DNA of 64,000 nt from the NCBI RefSeq assembly GCF_036488675.1, contig NZ_CP133148.1, positions 1,736,001-1,800,000 of the forward strand, written 5' to 3'. Each line of letters starts with the position of its first letter. The first letter of the stretch is position 1. This document shows, piece after piece, positions 46,821 through 54,555 of this stretch. The notes under the pieces were generated by a model. It ran no database searches, was not told the DNA's origin, and saw nothing but the letters and a program-made list of their open reading frames with translations. The stretch is from Sinorhizobium chiapasense. Lineage in GTDB: Bacteria > Pseudomonadota > Alphaproteobacteria > Rhizobiales > Rhizobiaceae. A program made the position numbers and the translations under genes.

Positions 46821-46850
46821 GTTCAACTATGAACATCATTGTGCAACGAT
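46821..46850. promoter_or_regulatory. Candidate MarR operator pair between hydrolase and regulator
   Basis: GTTCA-ACTA-TGAAC (46821-46834), a perfect 5-base inverted repeat, is followed by ATCATTG-TG-CAACGAT (46835-46850), a 6-of-7 inverted repeat that reaches the regulator's start codon. The gap is only 47 bases, so binding here would affect both genes. Confidence 0.6.
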
Positions 46851-47328
46851 GAACAAAAAGCAAGTGACAACAGAACAACACCATTTTCCCTGGGATCATC
46901 CGCGGTTTCGAAGCTGGATCGCCGTCGCCCGCGCCTGCCAATTGATGCAGCAGACATTGACGCGGGAGCTCGCCCATCTAGACATCAAGCCGCCGCATCT
47001 CGATATCCTGATCAACCTCTATCGCTTTGACGGCATCACGCAGCAGGAACTCGCCCGCAAGTTGCTCGTCGGACGATCCAACATGAGCATGCTGCTGCCG
47101 CAGCTCGAGAAGCGCGGCCTGATAGAGCGCCGAGGAGACGAGCGCGACAAGCGCGTCTTGCGGCTCTCGCTGACACCGGCCGGCCGTACGCTCACCGAGG
47201 AGGCAATGGAGATCCAGACGGCGCTTATCGAGAAGTCGCTGACAGGCTCGCCGATCGAGGACTGCATGACGGTCGCTCAGTCGATGGAGCGGGTCATCGC
47301 CTTCCTGCTGAAGGAAGGTAGCGATTGA
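46849..47328 (+). CDS. MarR-family transcriptional regulator
   Basis: 159 residues. Winged helix-turn-helix at about 55-125: ITQQELARKLLVGRSNMSMLL as recognition region (quoted in two parts in family terms), LEKRGLIERRGDERDKRVLRL as the wing with the conserved Asp-x-Arg. Flanking helices form the dimer. It lies head to head with an alpha/beta hydrolase gene and probably represses it until a ligand binds. Starts MNKKQVTTEQHH; the ATG sits within the second palindrome of the operator. Confidence 0.92.
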   Translation: MNKKQVTTEQHHFPWDHPRFRSWIAVARACQLMQQTLTRELAHLDIKPPHLDILINLYRFDGITQQELARKLLVGRSNMSMLLPQLEKRGLIERRGDERDKRVLRLSLTPAGRTLTEEAMEIQTALIEKSLTGSPIEDCMTVAQSMERVIAFLLKEGSD

Positions 47329-47337
47329 GAACGCGGG

Positions 47338-47712
47338 TCAGCGCGGCTTTTCCGACTTGTCGCGCGACATGCCCTTTTCGACCAACTCCTGCTCATAGGC
47401 AGCGAAGAGTTCCGCGCCCTTCTCTCCCAATTCGCGCAGGTAGCTCCAGGTAAAGATTCCCGTGTCATGGAAATCATCGAAGCCGATGCGCACGGCGTAA
47501 TTGCCGGTCGGCTGCACAGAAATGATCTGGACATTGCGCTTGCCGGGTACGGTCACCCGTTGGCCAGGCCCGTGCCCCTGCACCTCGGCCGAAGGCGAAA
47601 GCACGCGCAGCAGTTCCGCTGACAGGTCGTAGGAGGCGCCGTCGTCGAAGGTGACGGTGAGGCGGTGACGGTCCTTCGATACGCGCAACTCAGTCGGCCA
47701 GAATTCACTCAT
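47338..47712 (-). CDS. DUF971 (gamma-butyrobetaine hydroxylase-like N-terminal) protein
   Basis: 124 residues from MSEFWPTELRVSKDRH. One DUF971 domain: ELLRVLSPSAEVQGHG near residue 30-45 and the pattern VQPTGNYAVRIGFDDFHDTGIFTWSYL in the middle (given in part as FDDFHDTGIFTW), as in the small stand-alone proteins linked to iron-sulfur carriers. It ends ten bases after the convergent MarR gene. GGAG just ahead makes the ATG at 47712 the start rather than the GTG nine bases upstream. Function unproven. Confidence 0.88.
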   Translation of the reverse strand: MSEFWPTELRVSKDRHRLTVTFDDGASYDLSAELLRVLSPSAEVQGHGPGQRVTVPGKRNVQIISVQPTGNYAVRIGFDDFHDTGIFTWSYLRELGEKGAELFAAYEQELVEKGMSRDKSEKPR

Positions 47713-47741
47713 GATACTCACTCCGCATTCATCCGCTGGGC

Positions 47742-47844
47742 ACTGCAGCGCCGCGCGTCTTGTTAGACGCGCAAAGGACGCTGTGGCATTTTGAACCGCT
47801 GCATGTTTCCTTAAATCGACTGCGATTTAAGGAAACATGCAGTA
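47742..47844 (+). repeat. Intergenic mosaic palindrome, copy 10
   Basis: CTGCAGCGCCGCGCGTCTTG...GACGCTGTGGCATTTTG and CGCTGCATGTTTCCTTAAATCG...GGAAACATGCAGTA. Lies between the divergent DUF971 and moaA genes. Confidence 0.89.
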
Positions 47845-48103
47845 CCCCAGATCATGCCCAGGACCTACTAAATTCGTCCGCCCGCGAGCGCAGATCCTCT
47901 CCACGGAAAAGGGGAAGGATACGCTGATAAAGCGGAAACATTTTCAGATCGTTCGAGCCTATTCGGACGCAAATGCGCGTCTTCCTTCGAATTCTACCCA
48001 GCAACAACTTCCGATCGACCGCCACATCACCGAAATTTGCGACAGTATGCGCCTTGACGCGAGGGTTTTTGCCCACGACATTGAAAGCGCTGGGAGAAAA
48101 GCC
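47845..48103 (+). other. moaA leader, no gene seen
   Basis: 259 bases between the repeat and moaA. The moaA frame stays open through it but has no family similarity. A hairpin ATCCTCTCC...GGGGAAGGAT (47894-47920) is the only structure noted; it does not match the molybdenum cofactor riboswitch. Confidence 0.5.
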
Positions 48104-49153
48104 TTGAACAATGCCGCGATAGACAGAACCGGCGCACAGCCGCTTGACAGTGCCACGACGCCGATGATCGATCCTTTCGGTCGGACGATCACCTATTTGC
48201 GCGTGTCAGTCACGGACCGCTGCGATTTCCGCTGCACCTACTGCATGGCGGAGCACATGACCTTCCTGCCGAAGAAGGATCTGCTGACGCTCGAGGAATT
48301 GCATCGGCTCTGTTCCGCCTTCATCGCCAAGGGCGTGCGCAAGCTCCGGCTCACCGGCGGCGAACCGCTGGTGCGCAAGAACATCATGTTCCTCGTCCGC
48401 GAACTCGGCAAGGAGATCCAAGGCGGCCACCTCGACGAGTTGACGCTCACGACCAACGGTTCGCAGCTGTCGAAATTCGCGGCTGAACTCGCCGATTGCG
48501 GCGTGCGCCGCATCAATGTTTCGCTCGATACCCGCGACCATGACAAGTTCCGCCACATCACCCGCTGGGGCGAGCTTTCGAAGGTCCTCGAGGGCATCGA
48601 TGCGGCTCAGGCCGCCGGTCTCAAGGTGAAGATCAACACGGTGGCGCTCAAGGGCTTCAACGATGCCGAGATTCCCGAGCTGATGCGCTGGGCGCACGGG
48701 CGCGGCATGGACCTGACGCTGATCGAGACGATGCCGATGGGCGAAGTGGACGAGGACCGGACCGACCACTACCTACCGCTTTCCGAGATGCGCGAGCGTC
48801 TGGAAACTCAGTTCACGCTCAGGGATATTCCCTACCGCACCGGTGGCCCTGCCCGCTACGTCGAGGTGGCGGAAACCGGTGGACGCCTCGGATTGATCAC
48901 GCCGCTAACCCACAATTTCTGCGAAAACTGCAACCGCGTCCGTTTGACCTGCACCGGCACCCTCTATATGTGCCTCGGCCAGAACGATGCCGCCGATCTC
49001 CGCGCGGCGCTGCGCTCGACGGACGACGACGCCTACCTCTCTCGCGTCATCGACGAGGCGATTTCCCGCAAGCCGAAGGGCCACGACTTCATCATCGACC
49101 GCGAACACAACCGCCCGGCCGTCGCACGTCATATGAGCGTAACCGGCGGCTGA
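48104..49153 (+). CDS. moaA: GTP 3',8-cyclase MoaA
   Basis: 349 residues from a TTG start ([12 protein letters not shown]) with GGGAG nine bases upstream; the next ATG would begin just before the conserved domain. Radical-SAM cluster C40-x3-C44-x2-C47 (CDFRCTYC), SAM-binding TGGEPLVR near residue 75, and the C-terminal cluster [11 protein letters not shown]...C near 264-281. The protein ends in Gly-Gly, required for activity in this family. First step of molybdenum cofactor synthesis from GTP. mobA and mobB lie 4 kb downstream. Confidence 0.94.
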   Translation: MNNAAIDRTGAQPLDSATTPMIDPFGRTITYLRVSVTDRCDFRCTYCMAEHMTFLPKKDLLTLEELHRLCSAFIAKGVRKLRLTGGEPLVRKNIMFLVRELGKEIQGGHLDELTLTTNGSQLSKFAAELADCGVRRINVSLDTRDHDKFRHITRWGELSKVLEGIDAAQAAGLKVKINTVALKGFNDAEIPELMRWAHGRGMDLTLIETMPMGEVDEDRTDHYLPLSEMRERLETQFTLRDIPYRTGGPARYVEVAETGGRLGLITPLTHNFCENCNRVRLTCTGTLYMCLGQNDAADLRAALRSTDDDAYLSRVIDEAISRKPKGHDFIIDREHNRPAVARHMSVTGG

Positions 49154-49180
49154 GCGGCGTCGAGGGGCGTTCAAGCACTG

Positions 49181-49338
49181 CCCCTCATCCGCCTGCCGGC
49201 ACCGTCTCCCCGCAGGCGGGGAGAAGGACGCTTGCCGCACCGACCTGCTTCCTCTCTGGCGATTAAACGGGAACGTCGCAGCACGTCATCCGCTGATGTC
49301 CCCTCGCCCCGCTTGCGGGGAGAGGGCCAGGGTGAGGC
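49181..49338. repeat. REP-like double hairpin between convergent moaA and chemoreceptor genes
   Basis: CCCCTCATCCGCCTGCCGGC begins the unit; CTCCCCGC/GCGGGGAG hairpins occur near 49204-49223 and CCCCGC/GCGGGG near 49308-49322, closing with AGAGGGCCAGGGTGAGG. This CCCTCATCCG...GGGTGAGG frame is a dispersed rhizobial repeat different from the mosaic palindromes. It may end transcription from both sides. Confidence 0.78.
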
Positions 49339-49350
49339 GCAGTTCCCGGC

Positions 49351-51900
49351 TTAGGCGGCGTATGTCGAGCCGTACCGGACCTCACCGTAATCGCCCACAC
49401 CGCCGGTGCCGGTCTTGAAGCGTTCGATCTTCTCGTTGAGTGCTTCCACCTGCCGGCGCAGGCCATGGATTTCCGCCGTGTTCTCCTCGACCATCGCGGC
49501 GTTCTGCTGCGTGATCAGCTCGACCTCGTGAACGGCGGAATTGACCTCACTGAGACCGGTATACTGGTCAGCCGCGGACGCCTCGATATTGCTGACGAGC
49601 TGGTGAATGGTGGCGATATGCTCGTTGATGACCGTCAGCGCTTCGCCGGTCTCCTGCACCAGTGCCACGCCGCTGCGCACCTGGGCGGAACTCGCCGAGA
49701 TCAGCCCCTTGATCTCGCGGGCGGCTCCTGCGCAACGCTGCGCCAATTCGCGCACCTCCTGGGCCACAACCGCGAAACCGCGGCCCGCCTCGCCGGCGCG
49801 CGCCGCCTCGACGCCCGCGTTCAGCGCCAGAAGATTGGTCTGGAAGGCGATCTCGTCGATCACGCCGATGATCGTGCCGATCTTTTCGGACGAGCGGTTG
49901 ATTTCCGCCATGGCATCGATCGCCTTGGCGACGACCTGGCCGGAGTGCTGCGCATAGTTGTTCGTCTCATCGACCGACACCGTCGTGCGGCGGGCGCTTT
50001 CGGCGGTCGAGCGCACGAGCTCAGTCAGTTGACGGAGCGCACGCGAGCTCTCTTCAAGCGCCGCTGCCTGCTGCTCGGTACGGCGTGCAAGATCGTCGGC
50101 CGAAGCCGAGAGATTGCCCGTCCCACCGGAGATCTCTTCCGCGACGAGACGCACATCTGTCAGCGTCGCACGCAGCGCCTCGACGGCGTTGTTGTAGGTG
50201 CGGGCCATGATGACGTAATCCGCCGGCAGGTCTTCCGCCATGCCTTCCTCGAGGTTGCCGGCAGCAAGCTGGGCAAGAACATCGGAAAGAGCGTTGAGCG
50301 CCTGCATCTGCTCAGCTTCGATGCGCGCGCGTTCCTGCGAGCGCCGCGCCTCCTCTTCTGCAGACAATGTGCGCGCTGCCTCCGCCTCGCGTTCCAGCCT
50401 CACGTTTTCGAGTGCGTTGTCGCGGAAGACGGCAACCGAGCGCACCATGTCGCCGATTTCGTCGCCGCGGTTGCGGCCTTCAATCGCCACTTCGAGATCA
50501 CCGTTGGCGAGCCGCGTCATGGTTTCGGTCACGCGCTTCAGCGGGCCGCGCAGTGTCTCGACCAGCATCAGGCCGCCGATTATCGCAAGCAGCGTTCCGG
50601 CGACCATTGCGACGATCGAGACCGTCGCCGAGCGCTGGCTGTCCTGCTTTCCGGCTTCCTGCGCGCTGCTGACGAAGTTTTCGAGCGTACGGCTCGCGTC
50701 AGCGACAAGCGTTGCGGCCTCGCTCTTGGCGGCCTGCCAGCGGCCGCCAACGTCGATCAACGCGGCCGTGCCCTTGTCGATGTTGTCGAGCGAGGGGCCG
50801 AGCTTCGCCGGCAGATCGCGGAGCGCTGCGTTCTTGCCGCCGAGCTCGGAAAGCTTCCCGGCTGTCTCGCGTACGGCGTTGATATCTGCAATCACGAGGT
50901 CGCGGCTCGCTGCATCGAGCGAGCGGTGCAGCTCGCTGATATGGAAGCGGGTATTGTCGAGGCCCTTGAAAGTATCGCTCATCAAGGCGATCAGCGTCTT
51001 CAGCGTCGAGATTTCCTCGTCCATGCCAACGAAGCGCTTGGCTGCGGTGTCTGAATTCTTGACCGCCTCCTTGGCAAAGTCGGCCTCGTATTTCGAGAGC
51101 TTGCTGAGGATCGGTACGAGGGCGTTCTTCTTCGCTTCATTGTCCTCGGCACCGGCGAGGATTGTCTGGATCTTCAGCGCCTGTTCCTTGAGTTCACCGA
51201 TCGGCTTCTGGACCTTTTCGGAAGCAATCTTCTCGGCTTCCCCGATCTGCTTCAGCAGATGCGGCAGCAGTTTGTTCGCCTGATCGATCTTGGCGTCGGG
51301 ATTGACCGCCATGGTTACCGGCAGGCGAAATTTCTTGATGCGTTCGGCAACGCCCTGATAGGCGGCTGCATCAAAGAGCAGCGCCTTGGCGAAGGCTTCC
51401 TTTTCACCCGATTCGCTCCGGATGATATCGATCTGCTTGTAGGCGCCGTTACCCTTCTCGCTCATGTCAGCAAGCGCCGCTTCCAGCGACGTCGTTACCG
51501 AGTCCTGCTCGACCTTGACCGCCCAGAGCTTGTCGGTCTGGTTGCGCATCTGGCCACCGAGTGCAACGACCGAGGCGATCTCAGCCTTGTCCGTGTCACG
51601 CGCCAGCAGCCCTTCGAGGGTTCTGACCCCCTCCTCCTGCTCGCCGACCTCTTTCGCAAGGACATCGCGCGTTTCCTCGCTCGGGTTATCGGCGAAGGCC
51701 TGCAAGGCACTGCGCAGAGCCTGGAAATCCGAGAGATTGTTGATGGTCTCGCGCGTGACGGTCATATGCCCATTGAGCGTACGAGCCGTGAAAAAGCCGA
51801 CGAGACCGATCCCGGCGATCAGGGCCACGAGCGGAACCACGAAAAGGAGGACTTTTGTGACGATACGCAGGCGCTGTAGAAGGCGATCGATCAAAGACAT
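49351..51900 (-). CDS. Methyl-accepting chemotaxis protein
   Basis: 849 residues from [16 protein letters not shown]. First membrane helix at about 13-35, a long helical periplasmic domain (about 36-430), a second membrane helix at about 430-455, a HAMP domain, a second HAMP-like segment (about 535-585), then the signalling domain with the hairpin tip [21 protein letters not shown] (given in part, near residue 700). No CheR-binding pentapeptide; it ends GSTYAA. The frame opens 141 bases upstream but the ATG at 51900 gives the usual N-terminal helix. Ligand unknown. Confidence 0.92.
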   Translation of the reverse strand: MSLIDRLLQRLRIVTKVLLFVVPLVALIAGIGLVGFFTARTLNGHMTVTRETINNLSDFQALRSALQAFADNPSEETRDVLAKEVGEQEEGVRTLEGLLARDTDKAEIASVVALGGQMRNQTDKLWAVKVEQDSVTTSLEAALADMSEKGNGAYKQIDIIRSESGEKEAFAKALLFDAAAYQGVAERIKKFRLPVTMAVNPDAKIDQANKLLPHLLKQIGEAEKIASEKVQKPIGELKEQALKIQTILAGAEDNEAKKNALVPILSKLSKYEADFAKEAVKNSDTAAKRFVGMDEEISTLKTLIALMSDTFKGLDNTRFHISELHRSLDAASRDLVIADINAVRETAGKLSELGGKNAALRDLPAKLGPSLDNIDKGTAALIDVGGRWQAAKSEAATLVADASRTLENFVSSAQEAGKQDSQRSATVSIVAMVAGTLLAIIGGLMLVETLRGPLKRVTETMTRLANGDLEVAIEGRNRGDEIGDMVRSVAVFRDNALENVRLEREAEAARTLSAEEEARRSQERARIEAEQMQALNALSDVLAQLAAGNLEEGMAEDLPADYVIMARTYNNAVEALRATLTDVRLVAEEISGGTGNLSASADDLARRTEQQAAALEESSRALRQLTELVRSTAESARRTTVSVDETNNYAQHSGQVVAKAIDAMAEINRSSEKIGTIIGVIDEIAFQTNLLALNAGVEAARAGEAGRGFAVVAQEVRELAQRCAGAAREIKGLISASSAQVRSGVALVQETGEALTVINEHIATIHQLVSNIEASAADQYTGLSEVNSAVHEVELITQQNAAMVEENTAEIHGLRRQVEALNEKIERFKTGTGGVGDYGEVRYGSTYAA

Positions 51901-52320
51901 TGCGGACCCCAGGTTCTTATTATGAGGAACATGCCCGCACGGTGGCTTCTCTTGGTGTTGAAATGCCGGCGGAAGCACCTCCCAGGCTCCGGCGGACACA
52001 TCACGGATCGACGGTGCCAAAGAAGATTTGAGGCCCGTCATCCACCGATCGCTTCATGCGATTGCACTGCGGAATCATCGGGACGATAGGCAGCGAAACT
52101 TAAGATTCCGCGAATAAAGCTCCGAAGGCACGATCGCCCCTCGAATCTCGCGTCGGGCGGCTCGCTCTTCAAATGAAAAGCGATCCTGTACAAACGATGC
52201 TTGAGTTTGCGTGAAATGGCAGTCAATGCTTGGACAAGGAGCGCACCTCTTTGGATGGATTCGCCTCCTCCCGCCAAGCACCGCATTTTGGCCTCGGCCG
52301 AGGGCCACCAGGAAAGACGA
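51901..52320. other. Divergent promoter region of the chemoreceptor and EamA genes
   Basis: 420 bases, no gene, repeat or clear promoter recognised. The EamA frame is open from 52201 but the start at 52321 is better supported. Confidence 0.45.
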
Positions 52321-53229
52321 ATGCATTCATCTGCCAATGTCCGCGGCATCGTTTTCATGTGCCTTGCCATGGTCAGCTTTGCCTGCAACGACGCGCTCGT
52401 AAAATCCGTGACGGGCGTAATGAACACCGGCCAGATCATGTTCGTCCGCGGTTTGCTCACCACGCTGATGGTGCTGGGGTTCGCCGTCCACTTTCGGGCA
52501 TTCCGGCCGATCCGAACGATCCTGCGGCCGGCGGTCCTGCTGCGTATCGCCATGGAGGCGCTGGCGTCGATCACCTATATTTCTGCGCTCGGGCAGATAC
52601 CGCTCGCCAACGCCTCGGCGATCATGCAGGCGCTGCCGCTGGCGGTCACGCTCGGCGCGGCGCTTTTCCTGCGCGAACCAGTCGGATGGCGTCGCTGGAC
52701 GGCGATCGCCGTCGGCTTCCTCGGCGTGCTGATCGTGCTGAGACCCGGGCCGGAAGGCTTCACACCGGCAGCGTTGACCGTCGTCGCCTGCGTTTTCTGC
52801 ACCTCGACGCGCGATCTCTGCACCCGCCGGATCGGCAGCGACGTGCCCTCGCTCTTCATTACCGTTACCACCGCCACGGTGACGACGCTGGTCGGCGCTT
52901 TGCTGATCGTGCCGTTCGGCGGCTGGCAACCGATGTCGACCACTTCGCTGACCCATATTGCCGGTGCCAGCATTCTCCTGATGCTCGGCTACCAGACGAT
53001 CGTGCTGGCGATGCGCGACGGCGACATATCGGTCATCGCGCCGTTCCGCTACACGAGCCTGCTCTGGTCGATCGGTATCGGCATTTTCTTCTTTGCGGAG
53101 ACACCGGATCGCTGGATGCTGACGGGGGTCGCCATCATCGTCGGCTCCGGCCTCTATACCTTCTATCGCGAGAGCCTGCGCGGGCGGAAGGCCGTCGCCC
53201 AGAGCTCCCTTGCGGGCCCCCTCGAATAG
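52321..53229 (+). CDS. EamA/DMT-family transporter
   Basis: 302 residues from MHSSANVRGIVFMCLAMV, with AGGAAAG nine bases upstream. Ten hydrophobic segments as two EamA repeats; the first half has FACNDALVKSV and NASAIMQALPLAVTLGAALF, the second the mirrored VIAPFRYTSLLWSIGIGIFF. Inner-membrane metabolite exporter or importer of unknown substrate. It precedes mobA by 12 bases, so the three genes likely form one transcript, though the link with molybdenum cofactor synthesis is not obvious. Confidence 0.88.
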   Translation: MHSSANVRGIVFMCLAMVSFACNDALVKSVTGVMNTGQIMFVRGLLTTLMVLGFAVHFRAFRPIRTILRPAVLLRIAMEALASITYISALGQIPLANASAIMQALPLAVTLGAALFLREPVGWRRWTAIAVGFLGVLIVLRPGPEGFTPAALTVVACVFCTSTRDLCTRRIGSDVPSLFITVTTATVTTLVGALLIVPFGGWQPMSTTSLTHIAGASILLMLGYQTIVLAMRDGDISVIAPFRYTSLLWSIGIGIFFFAETPDRWMLTGVAIIVGSGLYTFYRESLRGRKAVAQSSLAGPLE

Positions 53230-53241
53230 AGGAACGCGTCG

Positions 53242-53901
53242 ATGGTCACGAATGCCCCTCACACACCGCAACGCCCGCCCGCCGTCATTCTTGCCGGCGG
53301 AAGGTCCTCGCGCATGGGGCGCCCGAAGGCGGCCCTCGTACTCGATGGCCGGACCATGCTCGACTACATCATCGAACGGCTCGCCCCGCAGGTGGGCAGC
53401 ATCGCTCTCAACCTCAATGCCGATCCCGGCATCGACCTGCCGCAGGGCCTTCCGGTACTGACCGACATGGTGCCCGGTTACTTCGGACCCCTTGCAGGCA
53501 TCCTCACCGCCATGCGCCACGCTGCAGAGGTTGCGCCGCATGCGGCCCATGTTCTGACCGTGCCGACCGACACGCCGTTTTTTCCCGACGACCTCGTCGG
53601 CCGGTTTTCCTCCGCACCGGACCTGGAGGGGAAGATTGTCGTCGCTTATTCCGGCGGAGAGATGCATCCGCTTTTCGCGCTCTGGCCGGTCGCGATCGCC
53701 GATGATCTCGAGGCCTGGATCCGCACCGACACCAAGTTGCGCGTGCGCGCTTTCATTGCGCGCCACCCTTCGGCAGCGGTAGACTTCCCGATGATCGCGA
53801 CGAAGGCTGGTCCGCTCGACCCATTCTTCAACATCAACACCCCCGAAGAACTTCAGCAGGCCGAAGCTTGGGCGCAACGCCTCAAGGATCGCAAACCATG
53901 A
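53242..53901 (+). CDS. mobA: Molybdenum cofactor guanylyltransferase MobA
   Basis: 219 residues. Nucleotidyltransferase signature AVILAGGRSSRMGRPKAAL (about residues 14-32), Asp-containing VPTDTPFFPDDLV near 108 and the C-terminal DPFFNINTPEELQQAE. It adds GMP to molybdopterin, giving the cofactor of DMSO-reductase-family enzymes. Its stop overlaps the mobB start (ATGA), so both are coupled. Gene order EamA-mobA-mobB is compact. Confidence 0.94.
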   Translation: MVTNAPHTPQRPPAVILAGGRSSRMGRPKAALVLDGRTMLDYIIERLAPQVGSIALNLNADPGIDLPQGLPVLTDMVPGYFGPLAGILTAMRHAAEVAPHAAHVLTVPTDTPFFPDDLVGRFSSAPDLEGKIVVAYSGGEMHPLFALWPVAIADDLEAWIRTDTKLRVRAFIARHPSAAVDFPMIATKAGPLDPFFNINTPEELQQAEAWAQRLKDRKP

Positions 53902-54410
53902 CCCAACCCAGAATATTCGGCATTGCCGGCTGGAAGAACTCCGGCAAGACCGGGCTTATGGTCCGTCTTGTCAGCGAAATGACGCGGCGCGGCTATGTCG
54001 TGTCGACGATCAAGCACGCTCACCACGACTTCGACATCGACAAGGTCGGCGCCGACAGCTACCGCCACCGGGAGGCCGGCGCGCATGAGGTCACGATCGT
54101 CTCCTCGACGCGCTTCGCAATCATGCACGAGCTGCGCGGCGCGCCGGAACCGTCTTTCGAGGAAGTGCTGGCGCGACTTGCGCCCTGCGATCTCGTGCTT
54201 ATCGAAGGTTACAAGCGCGAGCCGATCCCGAAGATCGAAGCGCGGCGGATGGATTCGGCCAACCGTGAGCCCCTGGCGCCGAGCGACCCGCACATTGTTG
54301 CCATTGCCGCGGATCATCCGGTGACCGATACCGATCTTTCAGTCTTCGAGCTCGACGACACGGCCGCGATCGCCGATTTCGTGGAAAAGGTTACGCGACT
54401 GCGCGGCTGA
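53898..54410 (+). CDS. mobB: Molybdopterin-guanine dinucleotide biosynthesis adaptor MobB
   Basis: 170 residues from MTQPRIFGIAGWKNSGKTG. P-loop GWKNSGKTG near residue 10, STIKHAHHDFDIDKVGAD near 40, GAHEVTIVSS near 63 and the Walker B-like VLIEGYKREPIPKIE near 105. A GTP-binding helper of MobA. Starts by the 4-base overlap with mobA; an ATG 30 bases upstream is within mobA. Ends before a strong two-way hairpin. Confidence 0.93.
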   Translation: MTQPRIFGIAGWKNSGKTGLMVRLVSEMTRRGYVVSTIKHAHHDFDIDKVGADSYRHREAGAHEVTIVSSTRFAIMHELRGAPEPSFEEVLARLAPCDLVLIEGYKREPIPKIEARRMDSANREPLAPSDPHIVAIAADHPVTDTDLSVFELDDTAAIADFVEKVTRLRG

Positions 54411-54477
54411 GCCTCCGGATCGTGCTTTCCGCTGCACCTGCTCAACGGCATTGCAGTGCTTCCGACGCCAGACATAG

Positions 54478-54505
54478 GAACGGGGCCGGTCTCCCGGCCC
54501 CGTTC
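54478..54505. terminator. Two-way terminator hairpin between mobB and the OmpA-family gene
   Basis: GAACGGGGCCGG (54478-54489) pairs with CCGGCCCCGTTC (54494-54505), 4-base loop; no long T run. Sits between convergent genes and can act on both. Confidence 0.8.
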
Positions 54506-54555
54506 TCGTCAAACAACGAGTGGCGGCGAAAACCTCTGCCGCCCCGCTGCAGTGC

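Noticed and set aside
47845..48103. Molybdenum cofactor riboswitch ahead of moaA
   Set aside because: Only a single short hairpin is seen; the conserved blocks of that riboswitch are absent.
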